Notes: a model not told the origin generated them from the letters alone. 64,000 nt of DNA from Zoogloea oleivorans (GCA_030157785.1 JAOAUC010000014.1:20452-84451); one strand, 5' to 3'. Numbered from the stretch's first letter, positions 43,457 through 53,412 are shown. Program-made: numbers and translations.

Positions 43457-44260
43457 ATGATCGAAGACAACAAGCCAGAATCCTTGCTTGAGCCCGAAGC
43501 AGCGGCAACGCGACGGGTCGAACGACCCAAGCGCGATACCGCCCGTACCAAGGCCGCCGGCGGTACCTGGCAGGCCGAAAAAAGCCTCGCCACGCGCACC
43601 CAGATTCTCGACGCAACACTCCAGTGCCTGGTCGAACTGGGCTATACCCAGACCACCACCGAAAAAATCGCCCTGAAGGCCGGGGTGTCGCGCGGCGCGA
43701 TGACCCATCACTTCAAGTCACGCGCCGACGTCTTCAAGGCAGCCGCCGAGTACATCACCGACCTGCGTGCGGTCGAATACGAGGACGCCTGCCGGCGCAT
43801 CAAGCTACCGCCCGGCAACCTCGCCACCTTTGAGAGCATGCTCGACACCCTGGTGATGCTGCAGAAGTATTACTACGCCCGCGCGTCCTTCATCGCCTTG
43901 CAAGAGCTGCAGCGCGGTGCGCGTACCGACAAGGTGCTGGCCAAGGTCATGCTGCCCCTCGAAAAGGCCCTCGACGAGAAGAAGAACGCCAGCATGCTCA
44001 AGCGCTTCCCCTTCTGGGCCGACTACCCGCAAACCGGTGAAGTGCTGCGAGATCTGTTCTTCCACTCCCTCAAGGGCGTGGCGGTGAACCCGACGCCCTA
44101 CATGCAGGGTGATCGTCTGCACCGCCTGCACCAGTTGCTTGCCTCGGTGGCCATGATGGAGTTCGAAAAGGCCTACGAGGCCGCCCACGGTGCCAAGGTG
44201 CCGCCGCAACCCGAGCCCGAAAAGAAGGAACGCAAGCCGCGCAAGGCGGCAAACGCCTGA
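43457..44260 (+). CDS. TetR/AcrR family transcriptional regulator
   Basis: 267 aa; RTQILDATLQCLVELGYTQTTTEKIALKAGVSRGAMTHHFKSRADVF. Confidence 0.92.
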   Translation: MIEDNKPESLLEPEAAATRRVERPKRDTARTKAAGGTWQAEKSLATRTQILDATLQCLVELGYTQTTTEKIALKAGVSRGAMTHHFKSRADVFKAAAEYITDLRAVEYEDACRRIKLPPGNLATFESMLDTLVMLQKYYYARASFIALQELQRGARTDKVLAKVMLPLEKALDEKKNASMLKRFPFWADYPQTGEVLRDLFFHSLKGVAVNPTPYMQGDRLHRLHQLLASVAMMEFEKAYEAAHGAKVPPQPEPEKKERKPRKAANA

Positions 44261-44279
44261 GTTCGTGTTGCCGGTGTTG

Positions 44280-44305
44280 AAAAAGGGGCCTTCTGGCCCC
44301 TTTTT
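44280..44305 (+). terminator. Rho-independent terminator
   Basis: AAAAAGGGGCCTTCTGGCCCCTTTTT just after the TetR stop. Confidence 0.88.
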
Positions 44306-44395
44306 GCATGGTTTTCCATGGCTCGGACTTCAGCCTGGCAGCGTCCCCGAAATTTCCGAGGAAGTGCTTTACCGCCCGTTCTTTTCATGTACTAT

Positions 44396-44419
44396 AACAA
44401 ACAGGATTGATTGTTTTAG
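44396..44419. promoter_or_regulatory. Putative operator site f (AACAAAC-N10-GTTTTAG)
   Basis: 24-bp dyad immediately 5' of the ATG at 44422, directly following a -10-like TACTAT. Confidence 0.6.
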
Positions 44420-44421
44420 AC

Positions 44422-44871
44422 ATGAAAAGGCCGGCCACGATGAACCTGGATACTTCCCCGAAACTCGCTTGCCCGGATCTGCTCCGGCTCGGTGGCGAGC
44501 ACCCGGTCCTGCTGGGCAGCCGTTGTACCGACTGCGGCGAGGTGTACTTCCCCGCCAGCGAGGGCTGTACCCGCTGCTGTTCCACCGCCATGGAAGCCTT
44601 CGCCCTCGGCAGCTTCGGCACCCTGTGGTCATGGACCATCCAGGGTTTTCAGCCCAAGTCGCCCTACAACGGCGGCGAAGCTGAAGCCGACTTCCAGCCC
44701 TACGGCGTCGGTTACATCGAGATGCCCTCCGGCGTGAAGGTGGAAAGCCGTCTGACCATCGCCGACCCGGCGCAGCTGAAGATCGGCATGCCGATGGTGC
44801 TGGTCCTGCTGCCCTACCGCCAGGTGCCCGGCGAGGCGCCGGTTTACACCTACGCTTTCGCCCCCGCCTGA
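44422..44871 (+). CDS. Zn-ribbon/OB-fold (DUF35) protein, thiolase/aldolase partner
   Basis: 149 aa; CTDCGEVYFPASEGCTRC zinc ribbon followed by an OB-fold-like segment. Confidence 0.88.
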   Translation: MKRPATMNLDTSPKLACPDLLRLGGEHPVLLGSRCTDCGEVYFPASEGCTRCCSTAMEAFALGSFGTLWSWTIQGFQPKSPYNGGEAEADFQPYGVGYIEMPSGVKVESRLTIADPAQLKIGMPMVLVLLPYRQVPGEAPVYTYAFAPA

Positions 44872-44887
44872 CCCCCCGGAGACAACC

Positions 44888-46039
44888 ATGGACAACGAAG
44901 TCGCGATCATCGGCATCGGCATGCACCCCTTCGGGCGCACCGACGCACTTTCCGGCCAGCAGCAGGGCGCCCACGCGGTACGCGAAGCCCTGAAAGACGC
45001 GGGCATCGAATGGAAGGACGTGGGTGTGGCCTACGGTGGCAGCCAGGACGGCGGCAATGCCGACGCCCTCAGCAACCAGCTCGGCCTCACCGGTCTGCCC
45101 TTTGTGAATGTGGCCAACGGCTGCGCCACCGGCGGCAGCGCCCTGGCCAGCGTGATTGCCGCGATCCAGTCCGGCATGGCCGAGATCGGCGTGGCGGTGG
45201 GTTTTGACAAGCACCCCCGCGGCGCCTTCAACCCGAAGCCCAAGGACTGGGGCCTGGAAGACTGGTACGGCGAAACCGGCCTGATGCTGACCACCCAGTT
45301 CTTCGCCCTGAAAACCCGGCGCTACATGTTTGAGTACGGCATCACCGACGACGCCCTGGTGCGCATCGCCCAGCGGGCCTTCCGCAACGGCGCGCTGACG
45401 CCCCACGCCTGGCGTCGCCGCGAGCTGAGCTACGCGGAAATCGCCGAATCGATGGCGGTGAACCTGCCCCTGCGCAAGTTCATGTTCTGCAATCCGGCCG
45501 AGGGCGGCGCCGCGCTGGTGCTGTGCAGCGCCAAACACGCCCGCAAGTACACCGCCAACCCGGTGATCGTGAAGGCCGCGGTGATGCGCACCCGCCACCA
45601 CGGCTCCTTCGAGGTCTTCAACCCCGGCCTGGCCGCCCAGCAGTCGCCGGCGCCGACGGTGATGGCCTCCCGCGCAGCCTTTGAATTTGCCGGTGTCGGC
45701 CCGCAGGACATCGACGTGATCCAGCTGCAGGACACCGACAGCGGCTCCGAGCTGATCCACATCGCCGAAAACGGCTTCTGCGAACACGGCGAGCAGCAAC
45801 ACCTGCTGGCCTCCGGCGCCACCGACATCCACGGTCGCCTGCCCGTCAATACCGACGGCGGCTGTCTCGCCAACGGCGAGCCGGTGGGGGCCTCGGGCCT
45901 GCGCCAGGTCATCGAAATCTGCACCCAGCTGCGAGGGCAGGCGGGGCAGCGGCAAGTGCCGGGCACGCCCCGGCTTGGCTATACCCACGTCTATGGCGCC
46001 CCGGGCGTCAGCGCCGTGACGATTCTTCAGGCTGGCTGA
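44888..46039 (+). CDS. SCP2/Ltp2-like thiolase-superfamily protein
   Basis: 383 aa; VAIIGIGMHPFGRTDALSGQQQ; FVNVANGCATGGSALASVIAAIQSGMAEIGVAVGFDK; NTDGGCLANGEPVGASGLRQV. Confidence 0.88.
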   Translation: MDNEVAIIGIGMHPFGRTDALSGQQQGAHAVREALKDAGIEWKDVGVAYGGSQDGGNADALSNQLGLTGLPFVNVANGCATGGSALASVIAAIQSGMAEIGVAVGFDKHPRGAFNPKPKDWGLEDWYGETGLMLTTQFFALKTRRYMFEYGITDDALVRIAQRAFRNGALTPHAWRRRELSYAEIAESMAVNLPLRKFMFCNPAEGGAALVLCSAKHARKYTANPVIVKAAVMRTRHHGSFEVFNPGLAAQQSPAPTVMASRAAFEFAGVGPQDIDVIQLQDTDSGSELIHIAENGFCEHGEQQHLLASGATDIHGRLPVNTDGGCLANGEPVGASGLRQVIEICTQLRGQAGQRQVPGTPRLGYTHVYGAPGVSAVTILQAG

Positions 46040-46075
46040 CGGCCTTTTACCGACAAAAATAACGGAGACAAAGAC

Positions 46076-47473
46076 ATGAACAAACCCGAAGAGAAGTTTG
46101 TCCTGCTGCCCCAGGACAGCGCCGGCGACCCGGACGTTTTTCAGCAGCTCCTGAAGCAGGAGACCGTGCCGGTGCCCGACTACCTGGCCCCCTGCAACCC
46201 GGGTTTCAGCGACGAGAACCTGTCGGTAGATCGCTACATCTCCCGCGACTTCCACCGCCAGGAGGCCGAGAAGATGTGGCCGAAGGTGTGGCAGTTCGTC
46301 GGTCGTGAAGAGCAGATCCCGAAGGCCGGCGACCACCTCGTCTACGACATCATCGACGACTCGATCATCGTGATGCGCGGCGACGACGGCGTGATTCGCG
46401 GCTTCCACAACTCCTGCCTGCACCGCGGCCGCGCCCTGCGCACCAGCGGCGGCACGGTTGGCCAGCTCAAGTGCCCGTACCACGGCTTCACCTGGGATTT
46501 GAAGGGCAAGCTCGAGAGCATTCCCTGCGCCTGGGACTTCAAGTACCTGAAGAAGGAAGAGCAGAACCTGCCGGAAGTGCGCGTCGAGAGCTGGAAGGGC
46601 TTCATCTTCATCAACATGGACCCGGATGCCAAGCCCCTGCTCGAGCACCTGGACGTGCTGCCCGAGCACTTCCGCGACTACGCCTTCGAGCGTTCGGTGA
46701 TCATCGCCCACGTGCAGCGCAAGGTGCCGGTGAACTGGAAGGTAGCCCAGGAAGCCTTCATGGAGTCCATGCACGCCCACGTCACCCACCCGCAGCTGCT
46801 CACCTTCACCGGCGACTGCGACAGCCAGTACGACATGTACGGCGACAACATCAGCCGCAGCGTCACCCCGATGGCGGTGCCCAGCTCCCACACCCGGGGT
46901 GTGGTCGAGCCGCTGGTGCTCCACGACATTCTCGAGGAATCCGGCCGCATGGCCGACTCCGACGGCGATGCCCACAAGCTGCCCGAAGGCCAGACCACCC
47001 GCCAGTACATCGGCGAGCTGAACCGCCGCATCTTCGGCGAGGCATCCGGTCGCGACCTGTCCCAGGCCACGCTGGCCGAGCTGCAGGACGCCATCCTCTA
47101 TTCGATCTTCCCGAACACCCAGATCTGGTCTGGCTACTGCGGCAACATCCTTTACCGGGTCATCCCCGACGGTGACAACCACGAGAGCTGCCTGTTCGAC
47201 GTCATGCTGCTGTGGCGCCACAAGGAAGGCGAAGTACCGCCGGCACCGGCGCGCTTCAACCGTCTGCCGGACGACCAGCCCTTCTCGGCCGCCGCCGAAC
47301 TGATGGCCCTCGGCCCGGTGTTCGATCAGGACATGCGCAACATGGTCGCCATGACCAAGGGCATGAAGGCATCCAGGAAGGGCGCCGTCAGCCTGGCGAC
47401 CTACCAGGAAAGCCGCATCCGCCACCACCACCTGACCCTCGACAAGTACCTGGGCAGCGGGAGCGCCAAGTGA
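46076..47473 (+). CDS. Rieske ring-hydroxylating oxygenase alpha subunit
   Basis: 465 aa; CLHRGRALRTSGGTVGQLKCPYHGFTWDL; close relative of the 37872 product. Confidence 0.94.
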   Translation: MNKPEEKFVLLPQDSAGDPDVFQQLLKQETVPVPDYLAPCNPGFSDENLSVDRYISRDFHRQEAEKMWPKVWQFVGREEQIPKAGDHLVYDIIDDSIIVMRGDDGVIRGFHNSCLHRGRALRTSGGTVGQLKCPYHGFTWDLKGKLESIPCAWDFKYLKKEEQNLPEVRVESWKGFIFINMDPDAKPLLEHLDVLPEHFRDYAFERSVIIAHVQRKVPVNWKVAQEAFMESMHAHVTHPQLLTFTGDCDSQYDMYGDNISRSVTPMAVPSSHTRGVVEPLVLHDILEESGRMADSDGDAHKLPEGQTTRQYIGELNRRIFGEASGRDLSQATLAELQDAILYSIFPNTQIWSGYCGNILYRVIPDGDNHESCLFDVMLLWRHKEGEVPPAPARFNRLPDDQPFSAAAELMALGPVFDQDMRNMVAMTKGMKASRKGAVSLATYQESRIRHHHLTLDKYLGSGSAK

Positions 47474-48486
47474 GCCTGAATACCCAATGGCGCCTCATCG
47501 CCCGCCCGGAGGGCGAGGTGGGCCGCGAACACTTCGACGTCACGCACACCGCCCTGCCCGAGCCGGGCCCGGGCGAGGTGCGGGTACGCAACCTGTACCT
47601 GCTCATCCCGCCGTCCATGCGCCTGTGGATGAACGCCAGGGAAACCTACTTTCCGCCCCAGTCGCTGGGCGAGGTGATGACCGGCATCACCCTCGGCGTG
47701 GTCGAGTCGTCCCGCGACCCGTCGCTGGTGCCCGGTGACTACGTCAATGGCCTCGGCGGCTGCCAGGAATGGTCCATCGCCCCGGCCGGCCATCTGCAGA
47801 AGCTCGCTCCGCGCCCCGGCGTGCCGCTGGCGGCGTATCGCTCGGTGCTCGATGTGCAGGGCCTCACCGCTTACTGCGGCCTCACCGAGATCGGCAAGCC
47901 CAAGGCCGGCGAGACCCTGGTGGTCACCGCGGCGGCGGGCAGCGTGGGTTCGCTGGCCTGCCAGATCGGCAAGAAGCTCGGCCTCAAGGTGGTCGGCATT
48001 GCCGGCGGCCCCGAGAAGTGCGCCTGGCTGCGTGACGAGTGCGGCATCGACAACGTCATCGACTACAAGCACGACGACGTGGCGGCGCGCCTCGACGCCC
48101 TGTGTCCGGACGGCATCGACATCGCCTACGAGAACGTCGGCGGCCCGGTGATGGACATGATCATCGAGCGCCTGCGCTTCAAGGGCCGGGTGGTGCTGTG
48201 CGGGCTGGTGTCGAGCTACAACGGCGGCGTCACCCAGAACACTGCCTCGCTGATGACCCTGGTGAACAAGGCCGCGCGCATGGAGGGCTTCCTGGTCAGC
48301 GAATACCTGCATCGCTACGAGGACGTGGTCGGCATCCTGCAGGACTGGGCCGCCGACGGCAGCCTGAAGTATCAGATTGAGGTGCTGGACGGCCTCGACA
48401 GCATTGTCGAGGCCATCGGCCGGGTCTTCCACGGCAAGAACCGCGGCGTCCAGCTGGTCAAAATTTGCGACGAGAGGTCGGTATGA
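47470..48486 (+). CDS. NADP-dependent oxidoreductase (CurA-like MDR family)
   Basis: 338 aa, GTG start overlapping previous stop; VTAAAGSVGSLACQIGKKLGLKVVGIAGG; YENVGGPVMD. Confidence 0.9.
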   Translation: MSLNTQWRLIARPEGEVGREHFDVTHTALPEPGPGEVRVRNLYLLIPPSMRLWMNARETYFPPQSLGEVMTGITLGVVESSRDPSLVPGDYVNGLGGCQEWSIAPAGHLQKLAPRPGVPLAAYRSVLDVQGLTAYCGLTEIGKPKAGETLVVTAAAGSVGSLACQIGKKLGLKVVGIAGGPEKCAWLRDECGIDNVIDYKHDDVAARLDALCPDGIDIAYENVGGPVMDMIIERLRFKGRVVLCGLVSSYNGGVTQNTASLMTLVNKAARMEGFLVSEYLHRYEDVVGILQDWAADGSLKYQIEVLDGLDSIVEAIGRVFHGKNRGVQLVKICDERSV

Positions 48487-49676
48487 GTGAACAACTGCGC
48501 GCGCGCGCCGAGACGCTGCGGCAGGAGGTGCGCGATTTCTACGCCACCGTGATGCCCGCCGAGCTGCGCGACAAGGCCCACCGCCACCAGGTGCTGAGCA
48601 AGGAAGACTACGTCGGCTGGATGCGCCTGCTCGACAAGCAGGGCTGGTCGGTGGCCCACTGGCCCGAGGCCCTGGGCGGCAAGGGCTGGTCACCGCTGGA
48701 GCGCTTTGCCTTCGAGGACGAACTGGCCCGCCTGGGCTGCCCGTGGGTGATCCCCTTCGGCGTCAAATACGTTGGCCCGGTGATCTACGCCTTTGGCACC
48801 GACGCGCAGAAACAGCGCTTCCTGCCGGGCATCAAGACCACCGAGGAATTCTGGGCCCAGGGCTATTCCGAGCCGGGTGCCGGGTCGGATCTGGCCGGCC
48901 TGCGCACCATGGCGCTGAAGGATGGCGACCATTACGTGGTGAATGGCCAGAAGGTGTGGACCACCTACGCCCAGTGGGCCGACTGGCTGTTTTGTCTGGT
49001 GCGCACTGACCGCGACGACAAGCCGCAGACCGGCATCTCCTTCCTGCTCATCGACATGAAGAGCCCCGGCGTGACGGTCAAGCCGATCCGCACCATGGAT
49101 GGCTTCGCCCACGTCAATGAAGTGTGGCTGGAAGACGTCAAGGTGCCGGCCGAGAACCTGATCGGCGAGGAAGGCAAGGGCTGGACCTACGCCAAGTTCC
49201 TGCTCAAGAACGAGCGCACTGCCGGTGCCATCGTCGGCTGGGCCTGGCATGTACTCGATCGCCTCAAGAAGCACGCCCGGGAAACACGGGTGAATGGCGT
49301 CGCCCTGATTGACCAGCCGCTGATGCGCAACCGCATCGGCGAGTACGAGCTGCGCTTCATGGCCCTCGAACTGGCCGCCTACCAGGCCGTGACGGCGATG
49401 GTCGATGGCACCGAGAACGGCAGCGAAGCCTCGCTGATCAAGCTGCGCGGCACCGAGCTCTACCAGGAAGTGATGGAAACCCTCGTCGAGGCCCTGGGCC
49501 ACGCGGGCGTCGCCTTCGACACCGAAGCCCTGCACAGCGCCGGTTTGCCGCCGCTGGGCCCGGACGACACCGGCGGCATCCTGAAGGACCATTTCTATAA
49601 CCGCGCTGCAACCATCTTCGGCGGCTCGTCGGAGATCCAGCGCAATATCGTTGCCAAGGTGGTGCTGGGCTTATGA
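48483..49676 (+). CDS. Acyl-CoA dehydrogenase
   Basis: 397 aa; QGYSEPGAGSDLAGLRTMA; IFGGSSEIQRNIVAKVVLGL. Confidence 0.94.
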   Translation: MSEQLRARAETLRQEVRDFYATVMPAELRDKAHRHQVLSKEDYVGWMRLLDKQGWSVAHWPEALGGKGWSPLERFAFEDELARLGCPWVIPFGVKYVGPVIYAFGTDAQKQRFLPGIKTTEEFWAQGYSEPGAGSDLAGLRTMALKDGDHYVVNGQKVWTTYAQWADWLFCLVRTDRDDKPQTGISFLLIDMKSPGVTVKPIRTMDGFAHVNEVWLEDVKVPAENLIGEEGKGWTYAKFLLKNERTAGAIVGWAWHVLDRLKKHARETRVNGVALIDQPLMRNRIGEYELRFMALELAAYQAVTAMVDGTENGSEASLIKLRGTELYQEVMETLVEALGHAGVAFDTEALHSAGLPPLGPDDTGGILKDHFYNRAATIFGGSSEIQRNIVAKVVLGL

Positions 49677-50761
49677 AAACAGATCTCGAAACAATCGGCA
49701 TGCTGCGCGACAGCGCGGCCCGCTACGCCGACGACAACTACAGCTTCCACCAGCGCTGGGCCGTGCTCGAGCAGCCGGAAGGCTACAGCCGCCAGGCGTG
49801 GAGCGACTTTGCCGAGTTCGGCTTTCTGGCCCTGCGCCTGCCCGAAGACGACGGTGGCCTCGATGCCGACGCGGTGGCTATTGGCGCGGTGATGGAAATC
49901 GCCGGCAGCCGCCTGCTGATGGAGCCGCTGCTGGCCAGCGCCATTGTCGGCACCGGCCTGCTGCTCAAGCAAGGTTCCGCCGCCCAGAAGGCCGCGCTGC
50001 TGCCGGCCCTGGCCGACGGTTCGCTGGTGCTGGTGCTGGCCGACGAAGATGAAGCCGGCCCCTGCGTGATCGACGGTAACCGTATCACTGGCGCCAAGCT
50101 CGGCGTGCTGCATGGCGATATCGCCGGCAAGTTTCTGGTGTCGGCAATCGACGCGGCCAGCGGCGCAGCCGTCGTGGCCCTGGTCGATGCCGACGCCGCC
50201 GGCGTCAGCCGTCACAACTACAAGCTGGTGGACGGCCGTGGTGCGACCACGCTGCGCCTCGACGCCGCCGTGGCCGAACGCCTGCAGCCGGAAAGCGGCC
50301 AGACCGCCGCCGTGGCCCTGGCCGAAATCCGCGACGAGGCGACGGTGGCCCTGTGCGCCGAGACCCTCGGCATCGTCAAGAGCCTGGTGCACACCACCAA
50401 CGAATACCTCAAGGTGCGCAAGCAGTTCGGCAAGTTCATCGGTAGCAACCAGGTCCTTCAGCACCGCATGGTTGACTGCCTGCTGCTGCAGGAGGAAGTC
50501 CGGGCGCTGACGGCCGCCGCCCAGCAGGCCCTGGCCGGCCCGGCGGAAGGCCGTGTGCGCATCGTCAGCGGCGCCCGCGCCTACATCGCCACGGCGGCCC
50601 GCAAGGTGGCCAACGAGGCGATCCAGATGCACGGCGGGGTAGGCGTGACCGACGAGGTGGATGTGAGCCACTACTTCCGTCGCCTGATGGTGATTGCGGC
50701 CCTGTTCGGCAACCGCGACGCGCACTTTGCGCGCTTCGTGGATGCCTCGCTGGCCGCCTGA
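49673..50761 (+). CDS. Acyl-CoA dehydrogenase, second subunit-like
   Basis: 362 aa; QFGKFIGSNQVLQHRMVD; EAIQMHGGVGVTDEVDVSHYFRRL; 4-nt overlap with previous gene. Confidence 0.92.
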   Translation: MKTDLETIGMLRDSAARYADDNYSFHQRWAVLEQPEGYSRQAWSDFAEFGFLALRLPEDDGGLDADAVAIGAVMEIAGSRLLMEPLLASAIVGTGLLLKQGSAAQKAALLPALADGSLVLVLADEDEAGPCVIDGNRITGAKLGVLHGDIAGKFLVSAIDAASGAAVVALVDADAAGVSRHNYKLVDGRGATTLRLDAAVAERLQPESGQTAAVALAEIRDEATVALCAETLGIVKSLVHTTNEYLKVRKQFGKFIGSNQVLQHRMVDCLLLQEEVRALTAAAQQALAGPAEGRVRIVSGARAYIATAARKVANEAIQMHGGVGVTDEVDVSHYFRRLMVIAALFGNRDAHFARFVDASLAA

Positions 50762-50778
50762 GATCCGGAGACCCGCAA

Positions 50779-52425
50779 ATGCGCAAGGATGTGAGCGGCT
50801 GGCAGGTGCGCCTCGACGAGGCCCTGATCGAACGATATACGGCCAGCGGCGACTGGCCCGGCAAGACCCTCGCCGAATTCGCCGAAGACCTGGCCCGGCG
50901 CGATCCGGACCGGGTGACCCACGTGTTTGGTGCGCAGCGCTGTACCGTCAGCGAATTGCTGGCCGAGGCCGACCTGCTGGCCGCCGGCCTGCAGCGGCGC
51001 GGCCTGGTGGCTGGCGATGTGGTCAGCTTCCAGCTTCCCAACTGGCGGGAGGCGGTGGTCATCGATCTGGCCACGACCATGCTCGGCCTGGTGGTGGCGC
51101 CCATCGTGCCGATCTACCGGGACGCCGAGGTGGCCTTCATGCTCGCCGATGCGGGTGTCAAGGCGGCCTTTTTTCCCACGGATTACCGCGGTTTCGACTA
51201 CGCGGCAATGATGCAACGCCTGGCCCCGACCCTGCCCGGATTGCGTCTGTTGTGTGCGGTGCGCGGCGAGCCGGGCGGTGACAGCTACGAGGCGATGATC
51301 GGCGAGGCCACGCGCCTGACCGGGCGGCCCAAGGTGGACGCCAACGCGGTGAAGATGATCCTATACACCTCGGGCACCACCGGCCGGCCGAAGGGCGTGC
51401 TGCACACCCACAATACCGGGCCGCTGCGGCTGCAGCGGGCCTTCGAAAACTGGTCGCGAGGCAGCGCCGTGGCCGGCCTCGACAACATCCTGCTGATGGC
51501 CTCGCCGGTGACCCACGTGACCGGCCAGAGCGGCATGGAAATCCCGTTCTGCAGCAACACGCGGACGGTGTTCATGGAGCGCTGGAATGCCGTCGAAGCC
51601 CTCGACCTGATCGACGCCGAGCAGGTCACCGCCAGTGTTGGCGCCACGCCCTTCCTGCACGAGCTGCTGAGCGCCGCCGAAGCAGGCGGACGGCGCCTGC
51701 CCAGCCTGCAGGTGTTTGCCTGCGGCGGGGCCGAAGTGCCGCCGGCGCTGATCTGCAAGGCGTATGAGGTGCTGGAGCAGTGCCGCGCTTTCCGCGTGTA
51801 TGGATCGAGCGAAGTGCCGCTCACCACCCTCGGCTTTGCCGGCGTGGGCGAGATGGAGATGGCGGCCAGCACCGATGGCCAGATCGCCGATTACGAAGTG
51901 TGCATCCTCGACGACGAAGGCAACCGCTTGTCGGTGGGCCAGGAAGGCGAGATCTGCGTGCGCGGCCCGTCCATGTTCCTCGGCTACGGCGACCCGGAAG
52001 CCACGGCGGCCAGCTTCGATGCCGATGGCTTCTTTGCCACCGGCGACCTGGGGCGGGTGACTTCCGAAGGCGCCATCGTCATCACCGGACGCAAGAAGGA
52101 CCTGATCAACCGGGGCGGCGAGAAGGTCAGCGCCAAGGAGGTGGAGGACATCCTGCACCGCATGCCGGCGATCAAGGAAGCCGCCGTGGTGGCCATGCCC
52201 CACGCGCGCCTCGGCGAAACCCTGTGCGCCTACGTGATTGCACAGCCGGGCGCGGGGCTCGATCTGGACGCGCTGCTGGCCTTCGTGGCGGCGTCTGGCG
52301 TGGCCCGGCAGAAGTACCCGGAGCACCTGGTGGTGCTGGAAGACTTCCCGCGCACCGCCTCGGGCAAGATACGCAAGGACCGCCTGCGCGCCGACATCCG
52401 CGAGCGCCAGCAGGCAAAGGCCTGA
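50779..52425 (+). CDS. AMP-dependent acyl-CoA synthetase/ligase
   Basis: 548 aa; ILYTSGTTGRPKGVLHTH; FFATGDLGRVTSEGAIVITGRKKDLINRGGEKVSAKEVEDIL. Confidence 0.95.
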   Translation: MRKDVSGWQVRLDEALIERYTASGDWPGKTLAEFAEDLARRDPDRVTHVFGAQRCTVSELLAEADLLAAGLQRRGLVAGDVVSFQLPNWREAVVIDLATTMLGLVVAPIVPIYRDAEVAFMLADAGVKAAFFPTDYRGFDYAAMMQRLAPTLPGLRLLCAVRGEPGGDSYEAMIGEATRLTGRPKVDANAVKMILYTSGTTGRPKGVLHTHNTGPLRLQRAFENWSRGSAVAGLDNILLMASPVTHVTGQSGMEIPFCSNTRTVFMERWNAVEALDLIDAEQVTASVGATPFLHELLSAAEAGGRRLPSLQVFACGGAEVPPALICKAYEVLEQCRAFRVYGSSEVPLTTLGFAGVGEMEMAASTDGQIADYEVCILDDEGNRLSVGQEGEICVRGPSMFLGYGDPEATAASFDADGFFATGDLGRVTSEGAIVITGRKKDLINRGGEKVSAKEVEDILHRMPAIKEAAVVAMPHARLGETLCAYVIAQPGAGLDLDALLAFVAASGVARQKYPEHLVVLEDFPRTASGKIRKDRLRADIRERQQAKA

Positions 52426-52446
52426 CCCAGAGAGGAGACACACAGC

Positions 52447-53409
52447 ATGGATTCGACCCAACTCACTGTTCGCATCGTCCGCAAGGCCGCCGAAGCCCTC
52501 GACATCGTGTCGCTGGAACTGGCGCCGGTGGACGGGCAGACCCTGCCGTCCTTCAGCGCCGGCTCCCACATCGACGTGGAAATCCAGCCCGGCCTGATCC
52601 GCCAGTATTCCCTGTGCAACGACCCCACCGAAGCGCACCGCTACCTGATCGGCGTGCTGCGCGACCCGGCTTCCCGCGGCGGCTCGGTGGCCGTGCATGA
52701 CGCCCTCGTCGAAGGTCAGACCCTGCGCATCAGCGCCCCGCGCAACCACTTTGCGCTGGTGCCGGCCAAGCGTTCGGTGCTGCTGGCGGGCGGTATCGGC
52801 GTCACGCCGATCCTGTGCATGGCCGAGCGCCTGGCCCGCACCGGGGCCGACTTCGAGATGCATTACTGCGCCCGCTCGGCCGAGCGCGCCGCCTTTGTCG
52901 AGCGCATCCGCACTTCCGGCTTTGCCGACAAGGTGCATTTTCACTACGACGACGGCTCCGCCGACCAGAAGCTCGACCTGCCGGCTGTGCTCGACGCGGC
53001 CGGCGCCGATGCCCACCTGTACGTGTGCGGGCCGGGCGGCTTCATCGACTTCGTCACCAAGGGCGCGGCGGCGCGCCAGTGGGCCTCGGACAGCGTCCAC
53101 TTCGAATACTTCGCCGGCCAGAAGGTGGATACCTCGGCCGACGGCAGCTTTGAGGTCAAGCTGGCGAGCAGCGGCAAGTGCGTCAGTGTGCCGCCCACCA
53201 AGAGCGTGGTCGCTGCCCTGCGCGAGGCCGGGGTGAACATCGAGGTGTCCTGCGAGCAGGGCGTCTGCGGCACCTGCCTGACCCGCGTGCTCGAAGGCGA
53301 GCCGGAGCATCGGGACAACTACCTCACCGACGAGGAAAAAGCCGCCAACAACCAGTTCCTGCCGTGCTGTTCGCGGGCCCGGGGCAAGTTGCTGGTTCTC
53401 GACCTGTAG
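52447..53409 (+). CDS. Rieske oxygenase reductase (PDR/VanB-type, FNR + C-terminal 2Fe-2S ferredoxin)
   Basis: 320 aa; RQYSLCNDPTEAHRYLIGVLR; LLAGGIGVTPILCMAERL; CEQGVCGTCLTRVLEGEPEHRDNYLTDEEKAANNQFLPCCSRARG. Confidence 0.94.
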   Translation: MDSTQLTVRIVRKAAEALDIVSLELAPVDGQTLPSFSAGSHIDVEIQPGLIRQYSLCNDPTEAHRYLIGVLRDPASRGGSVAVHDALVEGQTLRISAPRNHFALVPAKRSVLLAGGIGVTPILCMAERLARTGADFEMHYCARSAERAAFVERIRTSGFADKVHFHYDDGSADQKLDLPAVLDAAGADAHLYVCGPGGFIDFVTKGAAARQWASDSVHFEYFAGQKVDTSADGSFEVKLASSGKCVSVPPTKSVVAALREAGVNIEVSCEQGVCGTCLTRVLEGEPEHRDNYLTDEEKAANNQFLPCCSRARGKLLVLDL

Positions 53410-53412
53410 CCC

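Noticed and set aside
44369-47431. 1020-aa ORF on the minus strand
   Set aside because: Antisense to the DUF35, thiolase-like and Rieske genes, all with clear family motifs; long antisense ORFs are common in GC-rich codon-biased DNA and this one shows no recognisable domain.
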